A stretch of DNA of 64,000 bases from positions 657,727 through 721,726 of the forward strand of contig NZ_FOVR01000001.1 of the NCBI RefSeq assembly GCF_900115225.1, in the 5' to 3' direction. Made by a program: the position numbers and the translations under genes. Positions 46,203 through 53,547 of this stretch are shown piece by piece (position 1 is the first letter of the stretch; each line of letters starts with the position of its first letter). This stretch comes from Cohaesibacter marisflavi. Lineage in GTDB: Bacteria > Pseudomonadota > Alphaproteobacteria > Rhizobiales > Cohaesibacteraceae. Under the pieces are notes generated by a model. That model made no database searches. It saw only the letters and a list, made by a program, of their open reading frames with translations, and had not been told where the DNA came from.

Positions 46203-46772
46203 TTATTCTTCCACTTTGAATGGAAGTGAGAAGTCCGCCGTCTTATCGGAATTCTTGTCCTTGAGAAGATAGTGGGACACATAATCGCCTGGCTTTAATC
46301 CGCTTAGATTGATCGTCATCTTCAGGTGAATTTCGCGGTTATGGCGAATGAGAGGCACGCCAAGATTGACAAAATCCTCTTGCTCGAAGAGCGTGGTCCC
46401 CTTGGGGCCTTCCAGTGAATAGTCAACGCTCCAACTGGCAACGCTGCTGCCATCTTCTGTTTTGCCATAGGAAAAGGCCACAGGCTCAACATAGATCATC
46501 TGTGCTTCATCGGGTTTGAAGACCGGTTCCTTGGCTGTGAAGTTGCCATAGCCATTGATTTCGTCAACAAACAGGGCCTTGCGAACAAACATGGGAGAGC
46601 GCTGCCAGAAGCTGTCTATGATCTTGTCGAGCGCTTCAAAGGCAGGGGCTGGTTGCCCTTCGGCCAGAAGGCTTCTGGCTTCTTCGAATTGATCTGACAG
46701 AGCGTCTGCCTGTGCGTATGAAGGTATCAATGTCAGGGCAAGCAACATGGCCATGGTCTGAAGGTTGCGCAT
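46203..46772 (-). CDS. Exported protein of unknown function
   Basis: A 189-residue protein with a signal peptide (MRNLQTMAMLLALTLIPSY, cleavage near AQA-DAL). The mature part starts helical (FEEARSLLAEGQPAPAFEALDKI) and then looks beta-rich, with GLKPGDYVSHYLLKDKNSDKTADFSLPFKVE at the end, the pattern of a small immunoglobulin-like domain. Not a family I can name. Single gene next to the CDF exporter, same strand, 122 bases apart. Confidence 0.75.
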   Translation of the reverse strand: MRNLQTMAMLLALTLIPSYAQADALSDQFEEARSLLAEGQPAPAFEALDKIIDSFWQRSPMFVRKALFVDEINGYGNFTAKEPVFKPDEAQMIYVEPVAFSYGKTEDGSSVASWSVDYSLEGPKGTTLFEQEDFVNLGVPLIRHNREIHLKMTINLSGLKPGDYVSHYLLKDKNSDKTADFSLPFKVEE

Positions 46773-46894
46773 CTTTCCAATCCTTCCAGCTTCGATAAAT
46801 GCTTTTCTTTAGCATGATCTTCTACATACTGGATGGCTATAAATCCATTCATTTGCTTGAAAAATTGCACATTTTTGCCACAATCTCGGGTGAT

Positions 46895-47716
46895 TCAAAC
46901 AGATATTGTATGACTTTGTCGAAATTCCTGGACAGATTGCGTGATGATCAATTGCGCCGATCGCAAAAACAGGCCGGCCATCACCAGCGCCACAGCGATA
47001 TCCGGCAGAGCTGAATTGGTGTAAAAGACCACGACACTGGCGCCCATTACGGCGATGTTGCCAATGGCATCATTGCGCGAACAAAGCCACACGGACCGCA
47101 CATTGGCGTCACCATCCTTGTACCGCAAGAGTAGGAGGACGGAGCTTACATTGGCTGCCAGCGCCATGAAGCCGATGACACCCATGATTTCTGCGCTTGG
47201 TACATCCAGAAACAGCACTTGATACAGAGTGGACCCAAAAATCCAGAGGCCCATAGCCAGAAGGCTGAAGCCCTTGACTAGAGCCGCTGTTGAACGCACC
47301 TTGAGGCTCATGCCGATCACAGCAAGGCTGATGCCGTAGGTCAGAAAGTCACCAAGAAAGTCCAGAGCGTCTGCCTGCAAGGCTTGTGATCCGGCCATCC
47401 GCCCTGCGATGATTTCAACAAGGAACATACCGCCATTCAGAGCGATCACGGTCCAGAGTACGGCCTTGTAGCGTTTGTCTACGCCATCGAACACCGGATT
47501 GCCGTGACATCCGCAGGAATCGCCACAGGAGTCTTGCTGTGGTTGTGCGTGAGCATGAGTATGCTCATGCTCATGATCATGGGAATGCGCATCATGGCTG
47601 CTACAGGTGCCGCAACACGTCTCGCTTGTGAGGCTTTTTGAGGGTATAGGCTGTGCAGAAGCGCTGCATCCGCAGCTGTCATGATCGGTTGTGCCCGAAT
47701 ATGCCTGGCTCATCAT
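46895..47716 (-). CDS. CDF-type cation transporter with His/Cys-rich N-terminus
   Basis: A 273-residue protein. Residues ~11-72 are extraordinarily rich in Cys and His (CGCS, CCGTCSSHDAHSHDHEHEHTHAHA, CGDSCGCHG), a likely metal-sequestering tail, followed by about six membrane helices. The expected transport site in TM2 reads DALDFLGD (Asp119, Asp123) and in TM5 CSRNDAIGN (Cys212, Asp216); most CDF zinc exporters have His in place of Asp119 and Cys212. The divergent MerR-type regulator and its operator support metal-induced export. Metal identity is not settled. Confidence 0.88.
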   Translation of the reverse strand: MMSQAYSGTTDHDSCGCSASAQPIPSKSLTSETCCGTCSSHDAHSHDHEHEHTHAHAQPQQDSCGDSCGCHGNPVFDGVDKRYKAVLWTVIALNGGMFLVEIIAGRMAGSQALQADALDFLGDFLTYGISLAVIGMSLKVRSTAALVKGFSLLAMGLWIFGSTLYQVLFLDVPSAEIMGVIGFMALAANVSSVLLLLRYKDGDANVRSVWLCSRNDAIGNIAVMGASVVVFYTNSALPDIAVALVMAGLFLRSAQLIITQSVQEFRQSHTISV

Positions 47717-47753
47717 GTGCTCCTTTTTCTATTGAAAGCGTGCGATGAGCACC

Positions 47754-47784
47754 AGTATAATAGCTCTAGTCACTATAGCTTCAA
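47754..47784 (-). promoter_or_regulatory. MerR-type metal-responsive promoter of the CDF gene
   Basis: On the minus strand, -35 TTGAAG (47784-47779) and -10 TATACT (47759-47754) are 19 bases apart, the long spacer typical of MerR-activated promoters. Within the spacer lies the dyad GCTATAGTGACTAGAGC (47778-47762 region), seven of eight pairs matching, very like CadR/ZntR-family operators. The -10 is 38 bases from the CDF start. Confidence 0.8.
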
Positions 47785-47819
47785 GGCCTGAAGGACAAAA
47801 TCAGGAAGGAAATGTTGAT

Positions 47820-48230
47820 ATGCTCTCGATCGGTAATCTGTCCAAGACGAGTGGCGTGAAGGTTCCCACCATACGTTATTATGAAAAGATCGGTCTGATA
47901 GCGCCGGCGGATCGCAGCCAAGGCAATCAGCGTCGCTATGAGGCAGACGATTTGAAGCGCCTGATATTTATCAAGCATGCCCGTGACCTCGGTTTCCATC
48001 TCGATGACATCAAGTCCCTGTTGACCCTTAAAGAAGACACGTCATGCCCATGCTCGGGGGCTGATGAAATTCTGACACGCCATCTGTCTGATGTGCGCAA
48101 CCGGATCAGCCGTTTACAGCGCCTTGAAGCCGAGCTTGAGCGTATGTCTCATTGCGAGGGGGAATGCGTTGCGGAATGTTCCGTTATCGAAAGCCTTGCC
48201 GATCACAGTCATTGCCTTTATGAGCACTGA
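47820..48230 (+). CDS. MerR-family metal-responsive regulator (CadR/ZntR-like)
   Basis: A 136-residue MerR protein: winged helix at 1-70 (LSIGNLSKTSGVKVPTIRYYEKIGLI, NQRRYEADDLKRLIFIKHARDLGF), dimerisation helix ~85-108 and a metal-binding C-terminus. Cys76 and Cys78 (TSCPCSG) and Cys112, Cys116, Cys120 and Cys132 with a His-rich tail (ADHSHCLYEH) fit binding of Cd/Zn/Pb-type ions. ATG 47820 has GGAAGGA upstream. Divergent from the CDF gene, with the operator between them. Confidence 0.88.
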   Translation: MLSIGNLSKTSGVKVPTIRYYEKIGLIAPADRSQGNQRRYEADDLKRLIFIKHARDLGFHLDDIKSLLTLKEDTSCPCSGADEILTRHLSDVRNRISRLQRLEAELERMSHCEGECVAECSVIESLADHSHCLYEH

Positions 48231-48271
48231 CGAACTCATCTATCTATCATCTAAGCGCAGGGGACACGTTT

Positions 48272-48724
48272 ATGACTTGGACGATCTATCTTTCGGGAGA
48301 AATTCACACCGATTGGCGCGACCAGATCGAAGAAGGCGCAAAGGCATTGGATTTGCCCGTATGCTTTTCTGGTCCGGTTACGGACCACGCTGCTTCGGAT
48401 GATTGCGGTGTCGTAATTCTGGGGCAGGAAGAGAATAAATTCTGGCACGATCACAAAGGGGCAAAGCTCAACGCCATCAGAACCCGCACATTGCTGGAAG
48501 CCGCTGATATTGTCGTGGTGCGCTTTGGTGAAAAATACAAGCAATGGAACGCAGCCTTCGATGCAGGTTTCGCCGCAGCATTGGGTAAGCCCATGATTGT
48601 CATGCACGGTAAAGATCATCAGCATGCGCTAAAGGAAGTGGATGCCGCAGCGCTTGCCGTGACCGAAACGCCACAAGAAGTCGTGCAGATCCTGCGGTAT
48701 GTCATGGAAGGCAAACTCGCTTAA
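48272..48724 (+). CDS. YtoQ-family protein
   Basis: A 150-residue protein of the YtoQ family: WTIYLSGEIHTDWR at the N-terminus, SGPVTDHAASDDCGVVILGQE, and FDAGFAAALGKPMIVMHG. The fold resembles nucleoside 2-deoxyribosyltransferases, with GEI and FDAGFAAALGKP where such enzymes bind nucleoside, but the biochemical role of YtoQ is not known. RBS AGGGGAC. It starts 41 bases after the MerR gene and could be co-transcribed. Confidence 0.82.
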   Translation: MTWTIYLSGEIHTDWRDQIEEGAKALDLPVCFSGPVTDHAASDDCGVVILGQEENKFWHDHKGAKLNAIRTRTLLEAADIVVVRFGEKYKQWNAAFDAGFAAALGKPMIVMHGKDHQHALKEVDAAALAVTETPQEVVQILRYVMEGKLA

Positions 48725-48837
48725 TGCTCCGATCCTTTGCCGAGAGACGAGCAGAACATGCAACTAATCAGTTCCCGTTATGGTTTTTGTAAAACAATTG
48801 ATAAGACCGCGGGCGGGCAATGCCCTATAGAAGATCT

Positions 48838-49587
48838 ATGACTGGAAAACGATTAGCTGATGACAGCATGACTCCCGGCCGTCTGTTTCTTGAAGGAATG
48901 CGGCGCGGCATTCCCGTAGTAATAACGGCTGGACCCTTCGGTGCACTGTTCGGAGCCCTCGCCATTGACAATGGCATGTCTGCCTTTGATGCGGTTCTGA
49001 TGAGTGCGACTATTTTTGCAGGCGCCAGTCAGTTGGTGGGGCTTGAACTCTTTGGGCAGCATATCCCCGCTTGGATCGTTATTCTTTCCATTTTCGCCGT
49101 CAATTTCCGGCACATCCTCTATTCTGCTTCGCTTGGGCAACATGTAGCCAACTGGTCATGGGTTCGCCAGATGTTCGGCTTTTTCTTTCTGGTTGATCCG
49201 GCCTATGCTGAAACGGAAAGACGCGCAGAGCAGGGGGAGGATGTGCAGTTCTCATGGTATATGGGGCTGGTGTTTGTGGTCTATGTCGGATGGGTCGGGA
49301 TGACCTGGCTGGGCACCATATTCGGCAATTTTCTTGAGGATTCTCATACCTGGGGCATCGATTTCATCTTGCCGATCTATTTCATGGCTTTGCTCATGGG
49401 ATTTCGAAAACGGCCCTTCTGGTACCCGATTGTCTTTGTCAGTGCAGCCTCTTCGATTATTGCCGCCAAAACGGTTGGATCTCCCTGGCATGTTTCCATC
49501 GGTGCGGCCGTTGGTATTCTGACTGCGGCAATTTTCGCCCCAGTGTCGGATGAAGAAACCGGTGATAAACAGGAAGGGGCGCGGTGA
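48838..49587 (+). CDS. azlC: AzlC-family permease (branched-chain amino-acid export, large subunit)
   Basis: A 249-residue membrane protein with AzlC signatures: GIPVVITAGPFGALFGALAIDNGMSAFDAVLMSATIFAGASQLVGLEL in the N-terminal half and FRHILYSASLGQHV. About six or seven helices. AzlC with AzlD exports branched-chain amino acids in Bacillus (YgaZ/YgaH in E. coli export valine). ATG 48838 with AGAAGA upstream is chosen; ATG 48820 is possible. Overlaps azlD (TGATG). Confidence 0.9.
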   Translation: MTGKRLADDSMTPGRLFLEGMRRGIPVVITAGPFGALFGALAIDNGMSAFDAVLMSATIFAGASQLVGLELFGQHIPAWIVILSIFAVNFRHILYSASLGQHVANWSWVRQMFGFFFLVDPAYAETERRAEQGEDVQFSWYMGLVFVVYVGWVGMTWLGTIFGNFLEDSHTWGIDFILPIYFMALLMGFRKRPFWYPIVFVSAASSIIAAKTVGSPWHVSIGAAVGILTAAIFAPVSDEETGDKQEGAR

Positions 49588-49883
49588 TGACAGCCACTTT
49601 CTGGATTATCATTGGCGGCGCAATCGTTACCTATCTAACGCGCATCGGCGGCCACCTCATCCTCACGCGCTTTGATCGGATCCATCCTCGCGTTCAAGCG
49701 GGGCTGGATGCCGTGCCAGCGGCCGTGTTGACAACGTTGGTCGCACCGGCTGTGGTCGATGGGGGCCCTAGCGAATGGGCCGCTTTTGCAATTGCTGTTG
49801 TCGCAGGGGTGCGGGTTTCCACGATTCCCATGGTCATCATAGGAGCCGTTGCCGTAGCGCTTTTGCGACAAGTTTTAGGATAA
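49587..49883 (+). CDS. azlD: AzlD-family small permease subunit
   Basis: A 98-residue membrane protein with about four helices. The AzlD pattern is visible: FWIIIGGAIVTYLTRIGGHLIL, RVQAGLDAVPAAVLTTLVAPAV, and a hydrophobic tail. Start ATG 49587 shares a base with the azlC stop; AGGAAGGGG is seven bases upstream. Partner of azlC. Confidence 0.88.
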   Translation: MTATFWIIIGGAIVTYLTRIGGHLILTRFDRIHPRVQAGLDAVPAAVLTTLVAPAVVDGGPSEWAAFAIAVVAGVRVSTIPMVIIGAVAVALLRQVLG

Positions 49884-49931
49884 TTTGTCCGGCATCAGCC
49901 GGGAAAGTCTTTTGTCTGGAGCTTTGATGGT

Positions 49932-50672
49932 ATGAAAATTGGTTTGCTTGTTGCTGGTCCGCTGCCTGAGGAGCTCGTCAAACAGTTTGGTACGTTTGAT
50001 GATATGTTCAAGGCGTTGCTCTTAAAGCAGGAGCCGAGCCTGACCTTTGCCAGCTATGATGTCTATGAGGACAATTTCCCTGAAGACACAAAGGATTGTG
50101 ACGGTTGGATTGTAACTGGATCACTGCACAGCGCTTATGAAAAACTGCCCTGGATGATCCGTCTTGAAGCCTTCATCAGAGAGGCGATCAAGGCCGACCA
50201 GCCAACCATTGGCATCTGCTTTGGCCATCAGATCATGGCAACAGCTATGGGGGGCGTGGTTGAAAAAGCGCCTTCGGGCAAATGGGGAGCGGCTGTCCAC
50301 ACCTATAAAATTTCCCTGAACGACAGGGAACGCCCCGCATGGATGAATGGCGATGGCGAAACTTTTGCGCTACAGGCGAGTCATCAGGATCAAGTCACAG
50401 TTTTGCCTGAAAGCGGTTGTCTGATCGCGGGCAACGAATTCTGCCCCAATGGCATGATCGCTTATGGAAAGGCTGGGCTTTCCCTGCAACTCCATCCCGA
50501 GTTATCCAGCGGTATCGTGGAAACCATGCTTCACAAGAGACGCGGCACTGCCATGACAGAACAAGATGCAGATGTAGCTTTATCCCATGTGAATGACCCG
50601 GTCGATGCGGACCGAGTGGCGCAATGGATGATGCTGTTCTTTCATCAGTCGTGGGATCGCAAACCAGTTTGA
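49932..50672 (+). CDS. Class I glutamine amidotransferase domain protein
   Basis: A 246-residue stand-alone class I glutaminase-like protein. The nucleophile Cys96 lies in GICFGHQIMA and His188 and Glu190 in LQLHPE complete a triad; VTGSLHSAYEKLPWM holds the oxyanion region. It resembles GMP-synthase-like amidotransferases found without a synthetase domain, some of which act on gamma-glutamyl or glucosinolate compounds. No synthetase partner is adjacent; the M19 dipeptidase follows 68 bases later. Confidence 0.83.
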   Translation: MKIGLLVAGPLPEELVKQFGTFDDMFKALLLKQEPSLTFASYDVYEDNFPEDTKDCDGWIVTGSLHSAYEKLPWMIRLEAFIREAIKADQPTIGICFGHQIMATAMGGVVEKAPSGKWGAAVHTYKISLNDRERPAWMNGDGETFALQASHQDQVTVLPESGCLIAGNEFCPNGMIAYGKAGLSLQLHPELSSGIVETMLHKRRGTAMTEQDADVALSHVNDPVDADRVAQWMMLFFHQSWDRKPV

Positions 50673-50740
50673 GCGCCGGTCCTGCGATTGAATCGATGCC
50701 GTAAGTGGCGCAACGAAACAAAAAGAAAAACGAGATTAAA

Positions 50741-51787
50741 ATGGACAATGCTTCCCTGCCAATTTTCGATGGCCACAATGACACGTTGCTAAGGCTTGAA
50801 ATGGCCGCGCGTGAGGGCTCTCCCATGTCCTTTATGGAAGGGGATGAACGCCTGCATATCGATTTTCCCAAGGCGCAGGAAGGCGGCTTTGCCGGAGGGC
50901 TGTTTGCCATGTTCGTGCCGCCAGTGCAGGAATTGGGCAGCAAGCCGGACTTCCAGTCCATGGTAAAGCCGATTGAGCAGACCTACGCGTTCGACTTGAC
51001 CGACGCCATGATGGCGCGCGCAATGCTTCTGGCGCGGGAATCTAGTGATCGCATTCGTATCTGTCTTTCCAGTCAGGACATTCGAAAGGCGATGGAAGAC
51101 AATGCTCTTGCGATCATGCTCCATATCGAAGGGGCTGAAGCGATTGATGCAGATTTCAATGCTTTGTCCATTTTACATGAAGCTGGTTTGCGGTCCATTG
51201 GTCCGGTTTGGAGCCGCAGTAATATCTTTGGTCATGGCGTGCCGTTTGATTTCCCCGGAAGTCCTGATTCTGGCCCGGGATTGACTGAGCTTGGCAAGGA
51301 ACTGGTCAAGCGATGCAATGCGCTCAACATCCTTATCGACCTGTCTCACCTCAATGAAAAAGGGTTCTGGGATGTCCATGCGGTATCCGACAAGCCGCTG
51401 CTTGCAACCCATTCCAACGTGCATGCCCTTTGCAAATCGCGTCGAAACCTGACGGACAAACAGCTTTCGGCCATCGCTGAAAGCAAGGGGCTGGTAGGGC
51501 TGAATTACTCAATCGGCTTTCTGCGCTCGGATGGAGACAAGTCCCAGCTGGATATGGACCTCGATATCATGGTCGACCATCTGGCCTATCTCGTCGAGAA
51601 ACTGGGAGAAGAGGGCGTAGGTCTCGGCTCGGACTTTGACGGAACGACAGTGCCGCGTCGGATTGGCTCCGCAGCCGGAAACCCAGCTCTGATAGAGCGG
51701 ATGCAGGCGCGTGGCTTTGGTGATGAGCTGATTGCCAAGATTGCCTACAAGAACTGGCTTTCCATGCTGGAGCGTTCTGGCCTTTGA
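50741..51787 (+). CDS. M19 (renal-dipeptidase family) membrane dipeptidase
   Basis: A 348-residue zinc dipeptidase. Ligands and active-site residues appear in order: FDGHNDT (His12, Asp14), LHIEGAEAI (bridging Glu), LATHSNVHAL (His), and GLGSDFDGT (Asp). M19 enzymes cleave small dipeptides, including Cys-Gly and D-containing substrates. The ATG at 50741 is preferred to GTG 50705 because MDNASLPIFDGHND starts just before the fold. Terminator follows. Confidence 0.88.
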   Translation: MDNASLPIFDGHNDTLLRLEMAAREGSPMSFMEGDERLHIDFPKAQEGGFAGGLFAMFVPPVQELGSKPDFQSMVKPIEQTYAFDLTDAMMARAMLLARESSDRIRICLSSQDIRKAMEDNALAIMLHIEGAEAIDADFNALSILHEAGLRSIGPVWSRSNIFGHGVPFDFPGSPDSGPGLTELGKELVKRCNALNILIDLSHLNEKGFWDVHAVSDKPLLATHSNVHALCKSRRNLTDKQLSAIAESKGLVGLNYSIGFLRSDGDKSQLDMDLDIMVDHLAYLVEKLGEEGVGLGSDFDGTTVPRRIGSAAGNPALIERMQARGFGDELIAKIAYKNWLSMLERSGL

Positions 51788-51863
51788 TTTTTGGGCAGGC
51801 CGATGCTATTCGGGCATTTGGCTGTTCTTTTTGGAACGGTCCAGACACAGCTTGAATGGCGAA

Positions 51864-51897
51864 CAAAAAAAGCCCCGTATGAAAACGGGGCTTTTTC
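51864..51897. terminator. Bidirectional terminator between dipeptidase and LabA-type genes
   Basis: AAAGCCCCGT (51868-51877) pairs with ACGGGGCTTT (51884-51893) around loop ATGAAA. The plus strand continues TTT, the minus strand TTTTTTT. It lies between convergent genes. Confidence 0.85.
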
Positions 51898-51921
51898 AAT
51901 TGGGGGCAGACGGACTGACGA

Positions 51922-52509
51922 TCAATCGTCATAGTCTCCATCTTCATAGTCATTCTGTACAGGCATCCGCTGTGGGCGCTCACTCGCGTCGCGACCAATG
52001 CGGTCTGCGATATGGGCCAGATCAATGAAATGATCTGCCTGTCGGCGAAGCTCATCAGCGATCATTGGCGGCTGGGTTGACATCGTTGAAACAACGCTGA
52101 CTTTGCGACCCTTGCGCTGCAAGGCTTCTACAAGTTTGCGGAAATCTCCGTCACCAGAGAAAATCACGAAGTGATCAACATGCTCCACAAGCTCCATCGC
52201 ATCAATGGTTAGCTCGATGTCCATGTTGCCTTTGATTTTTCGGCGTCCGGCAGAATCCGTGAATTCTTTGGTCGGCTTGGTAACAACATGATAACCGTTA
52301 TAATCAAGCCAGTCGATCAAAGGACGAATGGATGAATATTCCTGATCTTCGGCCAGGGCAGTGTAGTAGTAAGTTCGCAGAAGATACCCTTTGCCGCGGA
52401 ATTCTCTCAGAAGCCTTTTGTAGTCAATATCGAAACCAAGAGTCTTGGTCGTTGCGTACAGATTGGCCCCGTCGATAAATAGCGCAACTTTTTCTCTAGG
52501 ATCAAACAC
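51922..52509 (-). CDS. LabA/DUF88-family NYN-domain protein
   Basis: A 195-residue NYN (PIN-like) domain protein. Acidic catalytic-type residues occur in VALFIDGANLYATTKT, KGNMDIELTIDAMEL and FVIFSGDGDFRKLVEAL, the pattern of a metal-dependent nuclease. The tail (~165-195) is charged and low-complexity. LabA-type proteins are presumed RNases; the family includes a cyanobacterial clock-output protein, which does not imply a clock here. Divergent from rpoZ across 377 bases. Confidence 0.88.
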   Translation of the reverse strand: MFDPREKVALFIDGANLYATTKTLGFDIDYKRLLREFRGKGYLLRTYYYTALAEDQEYSSIRPLIDWLDYNGYHVVTKPTKEFTDSAGRRKIKGNMDIELTIDAMELVEHVDHFVIFSGDGDFRKLVEALQRKGRKVSVVSTMSTQPPMIADELRRQADHFIDLAHIADRIGRDASERPQRMPVQNDYEDGDYDD

Positions 52510-52886
52510 GGAGTCACCCTTTATGCTGGTTTTTCGTTGGATTCAATTTCAGGATGAGTGTCGTATACAAACACGTCTGCTCTAAGCCTTGTAAGTGAAT
52601 GCAAGATTTAAAAATGCGTTATTGAATCTTTAAATTATTCGAAACAATGAATTGCAATCTCGCGAAATCAAATCGATTCTTAGTCTATACAAATTTATAT
52701 TCAATAACCACCAAGAAAAACAGATTATAAACGAAATCACAACATGATAATCATGTATATGGTATCCAAAATTTTGACAAAAGCGTATGAAATCGGTTTC
52801 AGGCCCAGTTTTGCAAAGGTTCGCCCTTGTCAAATAAAAAAAATCGCTTTATCTAGGGGGAAAATCCCCCATTAAGGAGATCGTCT
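52510..52886. promoter_or_regulatory. 377-base A/T-rich divergent region upstream of rpoZ
   Basis: No credible gene. A fitting rpoZ promoter is TTGTCA (52827-52832), 17 bases, TATCTA (52850-52855), with AAGGAG at 52874-52879 ahead of the ATG. The left part, next to the LabA-type gene, is strongly A/T-rich (52610-52760) with no repeat that I can define. Confidence 0.5.
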
Positions 52887-53291
52887 ATGGCACGCGTCAC
52901 TGTTGAGGACTGCGTTGATAAGGTTGAGAATCGTTTCGAGCTCGTGCTGCTTTCCGGTCATCGTGCGCGCATGATTTCTAGTGGCTCTTCGATTACGGTT
53001 GATCGCGACAATGACAAAAATCCGGTTGTTGCCCTGCGGGAAATTGCAGATGAAACTGTATCCCCGGGAGACCTGAAAGAAGATCTGATCCATTCGCTTC
53101 AGAAATATGTTGAGGTTGATGAGCCCGAGACTGAAGAAGTTCAGCTGATCACCGCTGACGAAGCTGCAACCACCGAATATGAAGGTGTTGCTTCTGAGAA
53201 CAAGAATGAAGTCGTCTTCGACCAGATGTCTGAAGAAGAGCTTCTGCGCGGATTGGAAAGCCTAGTGCCGCCAGATCGTAACGACGACTGA
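52887..53291 (+). CDS. rpoZ: DNA-directed RNA polymerase omega subunit
   Basis: A 134-residue omega subunit that helps assemble the beta-prime subunit and forms a ppGpp site with it in proteobacteria. [28 protein letters not shown] and [18 protein letters not shown] are diagnostic. The acidic C-terminal extension (~85-134) is typical of alphaproteobacteria. AAGGAG seven bases before the ATG. rsh follows after a terminator. Confidence 0.96.
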   Translation: MARVTVEDCVDKVENRFELVLLSGHRARMISSGSSITVDRDNDKNPVVALREIADETVSPGDLKEDLIHSLQKYVEVDEPETEEVQLITADEAATTEYEGVASENKNEVVFDQMSEEELLRGLESLVPPDRNDD

Positions 53292-53318
53292 GCGCAGCAA
53301 GGTATCAGACTTGAGTTT

Positions 53319-53351
53319 GAAAAGGCGGGCGTCATAAGTCCGCCTTTTTTA
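53319..53351 (+). terminator. Terminator after rpoZ
   Basis: AAAGGCGGGC (53321-53330) pairs with GTCCGCCTTT (53338-53347), one G-T pair, followed by TTT and ATT. 30 bases after the rpoZ stop. Confidence 0.8.
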
Positions 53352-53547
53352 TTGGCTTTTTTACTTTGTTCTGCAATTCTGGCTGTCCGGCATGGTCTGG
53401 AGTCGGTTTTGCCCAGTCTGGCGAGTCTCCGCCAGCAGAACATCGTCTTCAGTTTCTAGTTTTTAGCGTTCCGGTTTCTGGTTTGGAAACAAACCGTATG
53501 GGCTCGAGTGGTTTCGGGCGCTTAACAATTGAGGTCTCTTCTTCGCC

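Noticed and set aside
52856-52870. GGGGGA-AAA-TCCCCC hairpin just upstream of the rpoZ ribosome-binding site
   Set aside because: The likely promoter (TTGTCA, 17 bases, TATCTA ending at 52855) would start transcription inside this stem, so the hairpin would not form in the RNA.
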